Origin: Candidatus Accumulibacter sp. UBA704
GTDB lineage: Bacteria > Pseudomonadota > Gammaproteobacteria > Burkholderiales > Rhodocyclaceae
Assembly (NCBI GenBank): GCA_002304785.1
Contig: DBMG01000135.1
Location: forward strand, 1-8,659
Length of the DNA: 8,659 bases
Reading direction: 5' to 3'
In this document: positions 1 to 6,494 of the stretch, in pieces
How positions within the stretch are numbered: position 1 is the stretch's first letter
Layout: each line of letters opens with the position of its first letter
The notes under the pieces: generated by a model
Databases searched by the model: none
Seen by the model: the letters and a program-made list of their open reading frames with translations, nothing else
Told to the model about the DNA's origin: nothing
Translations under genes and position numbers: made by a program

Positions 1-251
1 CTGGTCGGGCCGCAGTACGTCGCTTACCTGTAGTTCAACCTTGCGAGGCCTCGAGCGGTTGCTCCATTGGACAAATACCAACTCCCGACCCGAAACCGCC
101 ACTTACCATTGCCGGAACTCAACTCGTACTGGCTCGCAGGTTTCGACTGTCACCATTACGTCGCCGTGCAAAAAATTCCGCTGATTCTTTTAGAACAATT
201 ACTAATGACGCGAAGTCGAAGTTGTGTATTCACGAAAGAAAGGTCGCTTCG
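1..251. other. Upstream region, possible tail of a preceding gene
   Basis: No convincing complete gene lies here. In frame 1 the first ten codons read LVGPQYVAYL and end in TAG at 31-33. This could be the C-terminus of a plus-strand gene entering from the left, but ten codons are too few to identify. The rest is non-coding in appearance. It contains a perfect 10-bp palindrome CGAGGCCTCG (45-54) and a small GAGC-ggtt-GCTC hairpin (53-64) without a T-run, so it is not a convincing terminator. Close to the next gene the sequence is AT-rich (about 170-206) and would suit a promoter, but I see no good -35/-10 pair. Confidence 0.3.
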
Positions 252-764
252 ATGAATCTCTCACGTCACACCGCGTTTGCCCTCGCCGCAGCTGCAACTT
301 TTATTCTGTCCACTGGCCATGTGTTTGCAAAAGGCTCCGTCATTGAAGTCTCTCTTTGGGATCGGGAAAGCATGTCCAAGCACATGCTTGGCAAAAGCCC
401 GAGGAGTGGAATGATGATGGGAAACCATGGGTCTGAAATGCCCATGAGTCCGATGGGTATTACCGTATCCACTCGCACGGTTAAGGCGGGCAAGGTCACA
501 TTTTCAGTGACAAACTCATCAGAGGTAATGGAGCATGAGATGGTGGTATCGCCAATCAAAGATGAGAATGCCAATTTACCCTACAACAACGCTTCCCAGA
601 TAGTGGATGAAGGCGCAGCAGGCAACCTTGGCGAAGTCGAAGAACTGGATCCCGGGAAACGTGGCTCTTTGACGATCGAATTGAAACCCGGAAACTACGT
701 TCTGTACTGCAACATCGCCGGTCATTATGCGTTGGGGATGTGGACGTTGCTGACGGTCAAGTAG
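252..764 (+). CDS. Secreted methionine-rich cupredoxin (type 1 copper protein)
   Basis: This 170-aa protein is predicted to be exported and to bind one type-1 (blue) copper, probably for periplasmic electron transfer or copper handling. Residues 1-26 form a signal peptide: R5 in the n-region, a hydrophobic Ala/Leu core, and a VFA cleavage site before KG. The C-terminal cupredoxin fold carries the expected ligands H95 (MEHEM), C153, H158 and M163, the last three as C-x4-H-x4-M in YCNIAGHYALGM. Between the first strand and the core, residues 41-68 hold eight Met plus His44 and His59, a pattern typical of copper-loading segments. The ATG at 252 was chosen because it starts the signal peptide and has AAAGG 8 nt upstream; an in-frame extension from 222 would bury the signal peptide. 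A permease gene follows after 35 bp. The fold assignment is firm; the physiological partner is unknown. Confidence 0.88.
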   Translation: MNLSRHTAFALAAAATFILSTGHVFAKGSVIEVSLWDRESMSKHMLGKSPRSGMMMGNHGSEMPMSPMGITVSTRTVKAGKVTFSVTNSSEVMEHEMVVSPIKDENANLPYNNASQIVDEGAAGNLGEVEELDPGKRGSLTIELKPGNYVLYCNIAGHYALGMWTLLTVK

Positions 765-799
765 CAGAGAATAGAAGAGAACTGGACGATCGTCAGTTA

Positions 800-1249
800 A
801 TGGCAAACCAACTTTTCTTCGCGTGCCTTATGCTTGCGACAGGCATTGGTATTCCTGTTATGGCGACGCTGAGCGCAACTTTGGGAGCTAAATTCGGTAG
901 CACGGCATTCGCGGCCACTATCTTGTTTCTGGTAGCGCTCGCTATTTCTGTTGTTTTTCTTTTCGCGGTGGAGGGTGGCTTAAAGCCATTCCCGAAAACT
1001 TCGTTGCCGTTCTATTTCTATTTCGGTGGTGTGTTCGTTGCTTTTTATGTCCTCAGCGTTACTTGGGTAGCCCCTCAATTCGGTGTCGGTAATGCCGTGG
1101 CTTTTGTGCTTCTAGGCCAGATCATATCCATGGCAGCAATAGACCAATTCGGCCTATTGGGGGCGCCGATACATGCCATTACTTTTCAAAGGTTTATCGG
1201 TCTAATTCTGATGTCGGTCGGCGTGTTTTTAGCGGTACGGCGTGGGTAA
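800..1249 (+). CDS. DMT-superfamily permease, YdcZ/DUF606 type
   Basis: This 149-aa inner-membrane protein has five predicted helices (about 5-25, 34-56, 70-90, 98-118 and 130-147) and almost no soluble part. The length, the glycine-rich first helix (ATGIGIPVMATLSATLG) and the closing FQRFIGLILMSVGVFLA segment fit the small YdcZ/DUF606 branch of the drug/metabolite transporter superfamily. Members are half-size and thought to work as dimers; their substrates are mostly unknown. The frame is open from an ATG at 740, which overlaps the cupredoxin gene, but those extra 20 residues are charged and unlike the family. The ATG at 800 puts helix 1 at the usual place, although its Shine-Dalgarno is poor (AGAGAA about 20 nt upstream). 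It is probably co-transcribed with the cupredoxin; whether the two share a function is not shown. Confidence 0.8.
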   Translation: MANQLFFACLMLATGIGIPVMATLSATLGAKFGSTAFAATILFLVALAISVVFLFAVEGGLKPFPKTSLPFYFYFGGVFVAFYVLSVTWVAPQFGVGNAVAFVLLGQIISMAAIDQFGLLGAPIHAITFQRFIGLILMSVGVFLAVRRG

Positions 1250-1513
1250 CGTGCTTTGGGGGTAGAACAAGTCGCTCGAGGCAACCTACGCGAAAAGCAG
1301 TCCTGCCCATTGGTGGCACGGCAAATGCGCCACGTTTCTCTTGGCACCGCTACCCTTCACACAAATTGCTTAGAGGGTTAATTGAGAACGAACTTGCGGG
1401 TTAATCTGGATGTTCGATGGCGATTCCCACCAATGTCTGCCCTGTGTCGCGAGTTCTGGTGTAGTGAAACCATGCATCAAGGCAGATTTGGGCTTCATTG
1501 GGAGGAGGGATCG
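1250..1513. other. Convergent intergenic region without a gene
   Basis: This 264-bp gap lies between the plus-strand permease and the minus-strand DUF2789 gene. A plus-strand frame from 1382 runs through it into the DUF2789 gene antisense, but it has no ribosome binding site and no recognisable domain. A weak 5-bp stem GTGGC/GCCAC (1313-1317 with 1329-1333) is present without a T-run. The only strong structure is the inverted repeat at its right edge, listed separately. Confidence 0.6.
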
Positions 1514-1524
1514 TTAATGAAGCC
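1491..1524. terminator. Inverted repeat between convergent genes, possible terminator
   Basis: GGCTTCATT (1491-1499) and AATGAAGCC (1516-1524) form a perfect 9-bp inverted repeat with a 16-nt spacer. The right arm contains the last codons of the minus-strand DUF2789 gene, and its TAA stop falls inside the hairpin. The position between convergent genes suits a bidirectional terminator. Neither side has a clear run of T, and the loop is large, so intrinsic termination is uncertain; it may instead protect the mRNA 3' end. Confidence 0.35.
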
Positions 1525-1744
1525 TCTCATTGAGTTCATCAATTACACTTGCCCAATCAGCATCCTCGATTATTTCTTCCTTGAGGAAAGCTCTTTGGGC
1601 TGACGTCCAGAAGCGAGCGCGATAAAGAGCGACGTCGTTACCTAATGGTCTGTGAGAGGCGATGAAATTTTCGATCTCGGCGGGGCCGGAAGGTAATCCA
1701 AGTTGAGCGAAAAGATTGCTCAAGGTATGTATATTGGCATCCAT
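1514..1744 (-). CDS. DUF2789 family protein
   Basis: This small soluble protein of 76 aa has an unknown biochemical role. The sequence reads as a full-length DUF2789 member, a family I know from Pseudomonas and Burkholderia relatives. It opens with a conserved MxANIHTLSNLFAQLGLPS segment, continues through FIASHRPL and a FWTSAQRAFLKEEI helix, and ends with an acidic EDADWASVIDELNERL helix. The proteins are short, mostly helical and without cysteine clusters or catalytic motifs. The start is well supported: an AGGAG (complement of 1751-1755) sits 6 nt before the ATG. The gene stands alone on its strand, converging on the permease and separated by about 440 bp from the next minus-strand gene, so it is probably monocistronic. 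Its stop codon lies in a 9-bp inverted repeat. Confidence 0.85.
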   Translation of the reverse strand: MDANIHTLSNLFAQLGLPSGPAEIENFIASHRPLGNDVALYRARFWTSAQRAFLKEEIIEDADWASVIDELNERLH

Positions 1745-1802
1745 TGAACGCTCCTAGCGAACTAGAACGACTCATCAACCAGTGTTTTTTAGAGTAGGGA
1801 CA

Positions 1803-1831
1803 AGTAGCGTCGGTTCCATTCCGGCCGTCAA
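1803..1831 (-). promoter_or_regulatory. Weak sigma-70-like promoter for the DUF2789 gene
   Basis: On the minus strand TTGACG (1831-1826) is followed after 17 nt by GCTACT (1808-1803), about 60 nt before the start codon of the DUF2789 gene. The -35 matches five of six consensus bases, but the -10 matches only three. The spacing and place are right, so I list it as a possible promoter only. Confidence 0.25.
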
Positions 1832-1861
1832 GAAAAACGCTATGCTACGAAACACCCGCTG

Positions 1862-1881
1862 AACAATTTCACCGAATTGTT
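1862..1881. repeat. Perfect 7-bp palindrome, operator- or hairpin-like
   Basis: AACAATT (1862-1868) and AATTGTT (1875-1881) are perfect inverted arms around TCACCG. The site lies about 120 bp upstream of the DUF2789 start, just beyond the suggested -35. The A/T-rich symmetric arms resemble a repressor or activator half-site pair, but no cognate regulator is in the window. Confidence 0.35.
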
Positions 1882-2184
1882 GCGTCGATCGGTTGAATCC
1901 GCAGAGTTGAGCAGTCGTCCGATTGGCAAATCTGATGGATTCACGTAGGTCGGATACTGGCCGACGAGTGTGAATTCGTCCTCCTCCCCGGTCGTCACGC
2001 AAGTCGTCGGCCGAAGCCGTCGGTCGTGTCGGCTCAGTTGAATAACCGATTTCACGCAAAGAAGATGTCATTTCCCCTTGTCGCCGAAAGCGCTGCGGAG
2101 GCTTTAACTTTCAGTTCGTTGAAGTAGAACGCGATCGAGAACTCCCTTTTCTTGAGCATTCGTGGCAGCAAGGGGGCGAAGTAA

Positions 2185-3531
2185 TTAGCGGTGTCGCGTG
2201 CGCCCCGGCAGCAGCAAGGACACCAGCGCAGCGACGAAAAACGCCGCCGCGAATAGTAGGATCGCCTGACGATGCTGGGCGAGCGACTGCCCCGATGCGG
2301 GTGCCGACAGCAAGGAGGCCAATACCGAAATACCCACCACCCCGCCAAGATAGCGGCATATTGAAACGACGCCCGAAGCGACGCCGCTCATGCCATGCTC
2401 TATACTGGCCATCGCCGCCGACTGGGATGGGCCGTTGGCGAGGCCGAGACCCAAACCGCCAAGAACCAGGGCGCCGATGATAGGCAGCGGCGTTCCTTCC
2501 GGCGACAGTGTCGACAGCCAGATCACGCCGACCACCGCAGTCAGCGCACCGCCCGCGCATGTCATGCGCACGCCGATGAGTTCGGCCAAGCGGCCGCCGA
2601 GCATCGACGCCGTCATCATGCTGAACATGAAGATCGTCATGTAGTGGCCCGCTTGTTCCGGGCCCCACCAATAGAGCAGCTTCAACAGATAAGGCAACTG
2701 GAACAGCAGTGCGTACATCGCCAGATTCTGCAGGGCCACGATCGCGCAGCCCGCGGCGAACGAGCGATGCGAAAACAGCGTGGGGTCGATCAAGGGAAAT
2801 GGGGCCCTAGTCTGCCACCAGATAAAGCCGACCATCAAAACCGACGCGGGAACGAGCAGCACATTCTGCTTCATGCCGGTGACCAGGCATACTAGGGAAA
2901 ACGCCAGCAGCAACGTGCCCGTCCAATCGAAACTGAACTTCGCAGCCGGCTTCTCGTTCAGCGCGTGACTGAAGAAACCCATCGAGAAGAAGACCGAGAG
3001 CAGCAGCGGCGGCAGGTTCATCAGAAAGATCGAGCCCCAGCCGAACTGATGCACCAGCAGGCCTCCGAGCGACGGGCCGACAGCAGCGGCAAAGCCCATC
3101 ATCGCTCCGAAATAGCCGAACACGCGGTGGCGCTTCGCTTCAGGAACGGTAATCTTGAACAACGCCATCACGGTCGGCACCATGGCCGCGCCCCCCAGCG
3201 CCATCAGGATGCGTGCGGCGACGAGCGCCGCAAACGCGTGGAAGACCAACGGCAGCAGGCAGCCTGCTCCGAACAGCAATTGCCCCAGTCGCAGCGTGCG
3301 TCGATAGCCCCAGCGGTCGCCCAACTTGCCGCCGGGTCCGAGTGCCACGATATTGATCATCAGATAGCTGTTGACGAGCCACTGCGTGAGTTCGCCCGGC
3401 GTGCGAGAAAACTCCAGTCCGATCGACGGCAAGGCGACCGCGATCATCGTCGAACCGAGAGGCACCAGCATCGCCGACAGGCCCAGGCCCATCAAGCGCA
3501 GAAGCGAGTCGCTGGGGCGGGCTTGCGTCAA
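2185..3531 (-). CDS. MFS exporter, DHA2 (14-helix drug:H+ antiporter) type
   Basis: This inner-membrane exporter, 448 aa from the chosen start, probably expels a small amphipathic molecule in exchange for protons. About 14 hydrophobic segments can be counted, as in the DHA2 (EmrB/QacA) family. Motif A follows helix 2 (GGKLGDRWGYRR, residues 67-78). Helix 5 carries antiporter motif C (139-157, ending GPSLGG), which marks drug:H+ antiporters. It is slightly shorter than the usual ~500 aa. The start is uncertain. TTG at 3531 overlaps the upstream stop as TTGA and gives a short cytoplasmic lead (MTQARPSDSLLRL). ATG at 3492 would begin inside helix 1, and a frame extending to 3597 would overlap the ATP-grasp gene by 70 bp with non-membrane residues. 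None has a good ribosome binding site, so translation is probably coupled to the upstream gene. As last gene of the operon it likely exports the substrate or product of the split phosphotransferase. Confidence 0.88.
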   Translation of the reverse strand: MTQARPSDSLLRLMGLGLSAMLVPLGSTMIAVALPSIGLEFSRTPGELTQWLVNSYLMINIVALGPGGKLGDRWGYRRTLRLGQLLFGAGCLLPLVFHAFAALVAARILMALGGAAMVPTVMALFKITVPEAKRHRVFGYFGAMMGFAAAVGPSLGGLLVHQFGWGSIFLMNLPPLLLSVFFSMGFFSHALNEKPAAKFSFDWTGTLLLAFSLVCLVTGMKQNVLLVPASVLMVGFIWWQTRAPFPLIDPTLFSHRSFAAGCAIVALQNLAMYALLFQLPYLLKLLYWWGPEQAGHYMTIFMFSMMTASMLGGRLAELIGVRMTCAGGALTAVVGVIWLSTLSPEGTPLPIIGALVLGGLGLGLANGPSQSAAMASIEHGMSGVASGVVSICRYLGGVVGISVLASLLSAPASGQSLAQHRQAILLFAAAFFVAALVSLLLPGRTRHR

Positions 3532-4352
3532 GCCGGCAAGCCCGTGGTGATGGCGCGGCACTGGAGCAGGTAAAGAACGCCGTCCTGGATGCCCCATTCA
3601 ATGTCGCGTCGCGGCCCGAAGTGCTGATCGCACCGGACGCCGAGCCGCACCAGTTCGTGCAGTCGTGCTTCGTCGATGCAAAAACCGCCGATCTTCTCCG
3701 GGTCGGTAATGGCGCTTTCCTCGACGCCGCCACCCGGCAAAGGCTTGATGCAAATATCCTTCGTGCCGGCCCGTTTTTCGATCACCCGGCCGTCCTTACC
3801 GAAACGAAAGTGGTCGGGAATGACGAGACCTTCGACGATCGCCTCGCCGAGACCCCAAGAGGCCTCGATGACAATTTCGTCGGCCCCCGTCAGCGGGTGG
3901 CGGGTAAACATCACGCCAGCGCAGTCGGGGAACACCATCTTCTGCAGGGTGACCGCGGTGCGCGGTCTTTCGGTGATGCCGAGCTTGGCACGATAGGCGC
4001 ATGCCCCCTCGGAGTGGCCGGATCGCCAGACCGCATGGATGGCAATGGCGATGTCGGAAAAGCCGATGCGGTTGAGCTCTGTGAAATGCTGGCCGGCGAA
4101 GCTGGCGATCCTGGCATCCTCGCCGACCCCGGAGGAGCGCACGGCAAACGGTTCGCGCTCGTCGCGCAAGAGCGCTTCCAGCACGGCGCAGGCGGCCGCG
4201 TCGTTCTCGACGATCGCGTCGACGAAATCCACCGATAGCGCCCAACCGGGCGGGACCGGCAGGCCGCTGCGCAGCGAGGCGCCAAGCTGTACCGACTTGC
4301 CGCCGAAAACGGCCTCGTCGTTCGCTAGGCGAAGCTCGACCGGCGCGATCAT
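3528..4352 (-). CDS. ATP-grasp (PPDK_N) subunit of a split dikinase-type phosphotransferase
   Basis: This 274-aa soluble protein consists only of the ATP-binding domain of PEP synthase/PPDK-type enzymes. There it transfers the beta-phosphate of ATP to a histidine, releasing AMP and Pi. Visible landmarks are GGKSVQLG with K19, VPPGW (33-37), VRSSGVGED (71-79, R72), ASFAGQ (83-88), GVMFTRHPLTG (146-156), ASWGLGEAIVEG (164-175), DIEW (250-253) and LLQCRAIT (262-269), where family members have LQ-R-P-T. The last motif normally closes the domain, and this protein ends five residues later, so it is a complete domain rather than a truncation. The acceptor histidine lies in the upstream gene product; the two genes overlap as ATGA, fitting a stoichiometric complex. 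The same split into ATP and His subunits is known for phenylphosphate synthase; rifampin phosphotransferase has both on one chain. The acceptor is unknown. Confidence 0.9.
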   Translation of the reverse strand: MIAPVELRLANDEAVFGGKSVQLGASLRSGLPVPPGWALSVDFVDAIVENDAAACAVLEALLRDEREPFAVRSSGVGEDARIASFAGQHFTELNRIGFSDIAIAIHAVWRSGHSEGACAYRAKLGITERPRTAVTLQKMVFPDCAGVMFTRHPLTGADEIVIEASWGLGEAIVEGLVIPDHFRFGKDGRVIEKRAGTKDICIKPLPGGGVEESAITDPEKIGGFCIDEARLHELVRLGVRCDQHFGPRRDIEWGIQDGVLYLLQCRAITTGLPA

Positions 4353-6049
4353 GACAAGATTGTCACTTCGCCTTTGTCTGCATCGACGCGCACCATCGCT
4401 CCATCGGGAATTGTGCTCGTCGCTATCTGGCAGCCGACCACGCCGGGCAGGCCGTATTCACGCGCCACGATCGCCGCGTGCGACATCAAGCCACCGCGAT
4501 CGGTGACGATGGCGCCGACGAGCGGCAGCACGTAGTTGAAAGCGGTGGACGTGGAGCGCGTCACCAAGACGTCTCCCTTCTGGACCAAGTGCTGCGAATC
4601 GTTGCTGCAGATGACGCGCGCCCGACCTTCATATTGGCCGGCGCTGACCGAAATGCCACGCACCGTCTTGCCTTCGCTGAGCTGGTTGGTGGCACCGAAG
4701 ACGTGCGCCAAGAACACGCCCATGGCGCGCATGGTTCGCCGGGCGCGCTCCGGGAACCACTCTAGCGGCGGCGGCGGCGATGGCGGGCCGTTCAGGAACG
4801 GCGGCGCAACATCGTTCGCGACGGTCACCCGGTACTGGTAGCGCGCCGCCAGGTCCTCTGCACTCGGCGCGTGTGCGCCGCCGCCGGTACCAGCCAACAG
4901 GGCGATTGCTTCGGCGCTGCTTGCGTCGAGGACATGCTCCACCGCATGGATCCTGCCGGTGGCGGCGAGTCGCCGTCCGACCTCCAGATAGGCTCGGCGC
5001 GAAATGCCGGTCGCCCACAGGTCGCTCCAGTAGCCGCGTTCGTCGCGCAGGCGATTGATCAGGCGAGCTTCGGCAAGCAATTCGTCGAACGCGGCACGCT
5101 GCGCTTCGGGTACCGCGGCGCGGATTTTGGCCGTCTGCTCGATGACGTGCTGCTCGGTCCGGGCGGGATCGTCGGGCGAGTCTGTTGCCTGCAGCGCCCT
5201 GACCAGAACGTCCGGCATTTCGATTGCCGTCCGGCAGGTGATGTCGTAACCGCCAACGATGCGGCACGAAACGAGGTCGAGATAGGTCCTGATCGCCTGG
5301 CCCGTTTCGCCAGGCAAGGCCTGCAGTTGGCGCAGGATTTCTCCAGGGGGAGCTGAGCCGTTGAGTATCGTCCGCGCCTGCACATCGCCCTCGAGGGCTT
5401 GCAGGGCGACGAGGTATTCTTCGCTGACGCCGGCCGAAATAGGCGTGCTGCCGCGCAGGGCCTGCGAGATCTCGGCGTCCGGCAGCCCCGTCCACTCGAG
5501 TGTGCTGGCCATGAAATCACCGACCGGGATGCCGCAGGAGACGGTGTAGATATGGTGCTGAAAATGCATCGCTTTGGAATTCTCGACGCATTCGTGCAAG
5601 TAGTCTGCGAGTTGCGCATCGGACAGGATCGCCGGATCCTGCGCCTGCAGGCGCAGGTGATTTTCCCGGGAAGTCGGTTTGAGTACGGCGTCCCAGTGCC
5701 TGATGTGTTCGCGCCAAGGCTTTTCCTCGAGCACGGTGGCGGCTGTTTTCAGGCGCCTGCTGACTTCCGGATGCTGCTCGCAGATCTGCAGGAAGACTTC
5801 TTTCGGGGGATGCCCCTGGGCCTCCGGGGGCGCCCCGACGATGACCTTTTTCATGTACAGGAAGTCGTTCAGGAATTCGGGCTGGAGGTGGTCCAACATC
5901 AAGCCGTAACACGAAGTACCGCCCTTGAACCCGCGCATGAATCCGTCACGGAAGGTTTCCTGAAGGAAGCGCGTGACGGGCCGCGGGAAGTGGACCCCGT
6001 CCTGCTCCCAGAGACCTGCGTCGGGGGCTTCAAATACGAGTTCGCTCAT
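4349..6049 (-). CDS. Phosphohistidine (PEP-utiliser mobile domain) subunit of split phosphotransferase
   Basis: This 566-aa soluble protein should accept phosphate from the ATP-grasp partner on a histidine and pass it to a small-molecule acceptor. Residues 461-566 form the swivelling domain: GISVSAGQYEGRARVI, then GGLMSHAAIVAREYGLPGVVG with the phosphorylatable H524. Residues ~20-420 are helical and resemble the acceptor-binding middle region of rifampin phosphotransferase-like proteins (FPRPVTRF near 21-28, YLDLVSCRIVGGYDI near 256-270, LRDERGYW and AYLEVGRRLAATGRI near 334-367). A proline-rich linker (422-429) joins the two parts. The C-terminal PEP/pyruvate TIM barrel of PEP synthase is absent, so pyruvate is not the expected acceptor. 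ATG at 6049 was chosen for the GAGAG 5 nt upstream; an in-frame TTG at 6061 is the alternative. It is the first gene of a minus-strand operon and overlaps the next by ATGA. Candidate relatives are rifampin phosphotransferase and phenylphosphate synthase; the substrate is unresolved. Confidence 0.87.
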   Translation of the reverse strand: MSELVFEAPDAGLWEQDGVHFPRPVTRFLQETFRDGFMRGFKGGTSCYGLMLDHLQPEFLNDFLYMKKVIVGAPPEAQGHPPKEVFLQICEQHPEVSRRLKTAATVLEEKPWREHIRHWDAVLKPTSRENHLRLQAQDPAILSDAQLADYLHECVENSKAMHFQHHIYTVSCGIPVGDFMASTLEWTGLPDAEISQALRGSTPISAGVSEEYLVALQALEGDVQARTILNGSAPPGEILRQLQALPGETGQAIRTYLDLVSCRIVGGYDITCRTAIEMPDVLVRALQATDSPDDPARTEQHVIEQTAKIRAAVPEAQRAAFDELLAEARLINRLRDERGYWSDLWATGISRRAYLEVGRRLAATGRIHAVEHVLDASSAEAIALLAGTGGGAHAPSAEDLAARYQYRVTVANDVAPPFLNGPPSPPPPLEWFPERARRTMRAMGVFLAHVFGATNQLSEGKTVRGISVSAGQYEGRARVICSNDSQHLVQKGDVLVTRSTSTAFNYVLPLVGAIVTDRGGLMSHAAIVAREYGLPGVVGCQIATSTIPDGAMVRVDADKGEVTILS

Positions 6050-6362
6050 GGTGTCTCTCAAGAATTGAATCGTTGGTGACGATGGCAGGACGAACTTTGG
6101 TTATCCCCGTGCCCACGCCTTCTGTCGGCCGAATTGATCAAGGTCAAAGAGACGACCAGAAGGAATAATTGGCTTCCGGAAAACGATCGAATCGACTGTT
6201 CAGAATTTGGCTGAAGAAGACCGTTTGACCGTACGGGCAACAAAAGTTCATCGTTAGGACAGGCAGAAAAATACGATCCGGGAGGGAGCGCATAATCCGG
6301 CGAAATGGATGATGGCCATGGAAAAATGGTGTAATGCTATTAACATAATACAATGGCAGAAA

Positions 6363-6378
6363 ACCGTCCAACGACGGT
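6363..6378. promoter_or_regulatory. Palindrome, possible enhancer/operator site
   Basis: ACCGTC (6363-6368) and GACGGT (6373-6378) are a perfect 6-bp inverted repeat around CAAC. It lies about 117-132 bp upstream of the -24/-12 element, where sigma-54 activators usually bind. It equally could serve the divergent operon, about 315 bp away. The GACCGT copies near 6219-6232 resemble its arm sequence on the opposite strand. Binding protein unknown. Confidence 0.35.
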
Positions 6379-6494
6379 CCGCCGCTCGAGTTACCGCCAA
6401 CGGCCGGTTTGGCCGACGAGCACGTTTTCCCCGTCCGGCAGGTTTCGCAGGCGACCGGACTCAATGATCCCGGAATCTCTGCGTCAAGCAGAAC

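Larger units (their letters stand above)
1745..2184. other. Gene-free region, possibly decayed sequence
   Basis: About 440 bp separate two minus-strand genes. Three minus-strand frames are open here (1775-2071, 1840-2055, and a 35-codon frame 2159-2052 beginning MLKKREFSIAFYF). They overlap each other, lack Shine-Dalgarno sequences and show no domain I recognise. A perfect palindrome at 1862-1881 is listed separately. No tRNA, IS end or CRISPR-like repeat is visible. The downstream side of the MFS gene shows no clear hairpin-plus-T-run terminator. Confidence 0.5.

Noticed and set aside
67..255. Plus-strand frame of 62 codons upstream of the cupredoxin
   Set aside because: It has a TTG start with no ribosome binding site, runs into the cupredoxin start and has no domain.
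1382..1603. Plus-strand frame of 73 codons
   Set aside because: It begins in non-coding DNA and then runs antisense to the DUF2789 gene; no family resemblance.
1775..2071. Overlapping minus-strand frames (98 and 71 codons) in the gene-free stretch
   Set aside because: They conflict with each other, lack ribosome binding sites and contain no recognisable motif.
2052..2159. 35-codon minus-strand frame starting MLKKREFSIAFYF, faintly like the start of some phage-tail-like proteins
   Set aside because: It is too short, has no Shine-Dalgarno and the resemblance is only an impression.
2965..3573. Plus-strand frame of 202 codons rich in His/Arg/Gln
   Set aside because: The composition is an antisense artefact of the MFS membrane helices.
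3621..4238. Plus-strand open frame of 205 codons
   Set aside because: It lies antisense within the ATP-grasp gene, with no recognisable product.
4629..5495. Minus-strand frame of 288 codons, Arg-rich
   Set aside because: It is an out-of-frame reading inside the phosphohistidine subunit gene with typical low-complexity Arg/Ala/Pro content.
3528..6049. PEP synthase (ppsA) broken into pieces by frameshift
   Set aside because: The domain order is reversed relative to PEP synthase, each half has its own start and natural end, the barrel domain is missing, and the ATGA overlap indicates designed coupling rather than decay.
5399..6079. Plus-strand open frame of 226 codons
   Set aside because: It is antisense to the phosphohistidine subunit, whose domain motifs are clear; long open antisense frames are common in GC-rich genes.
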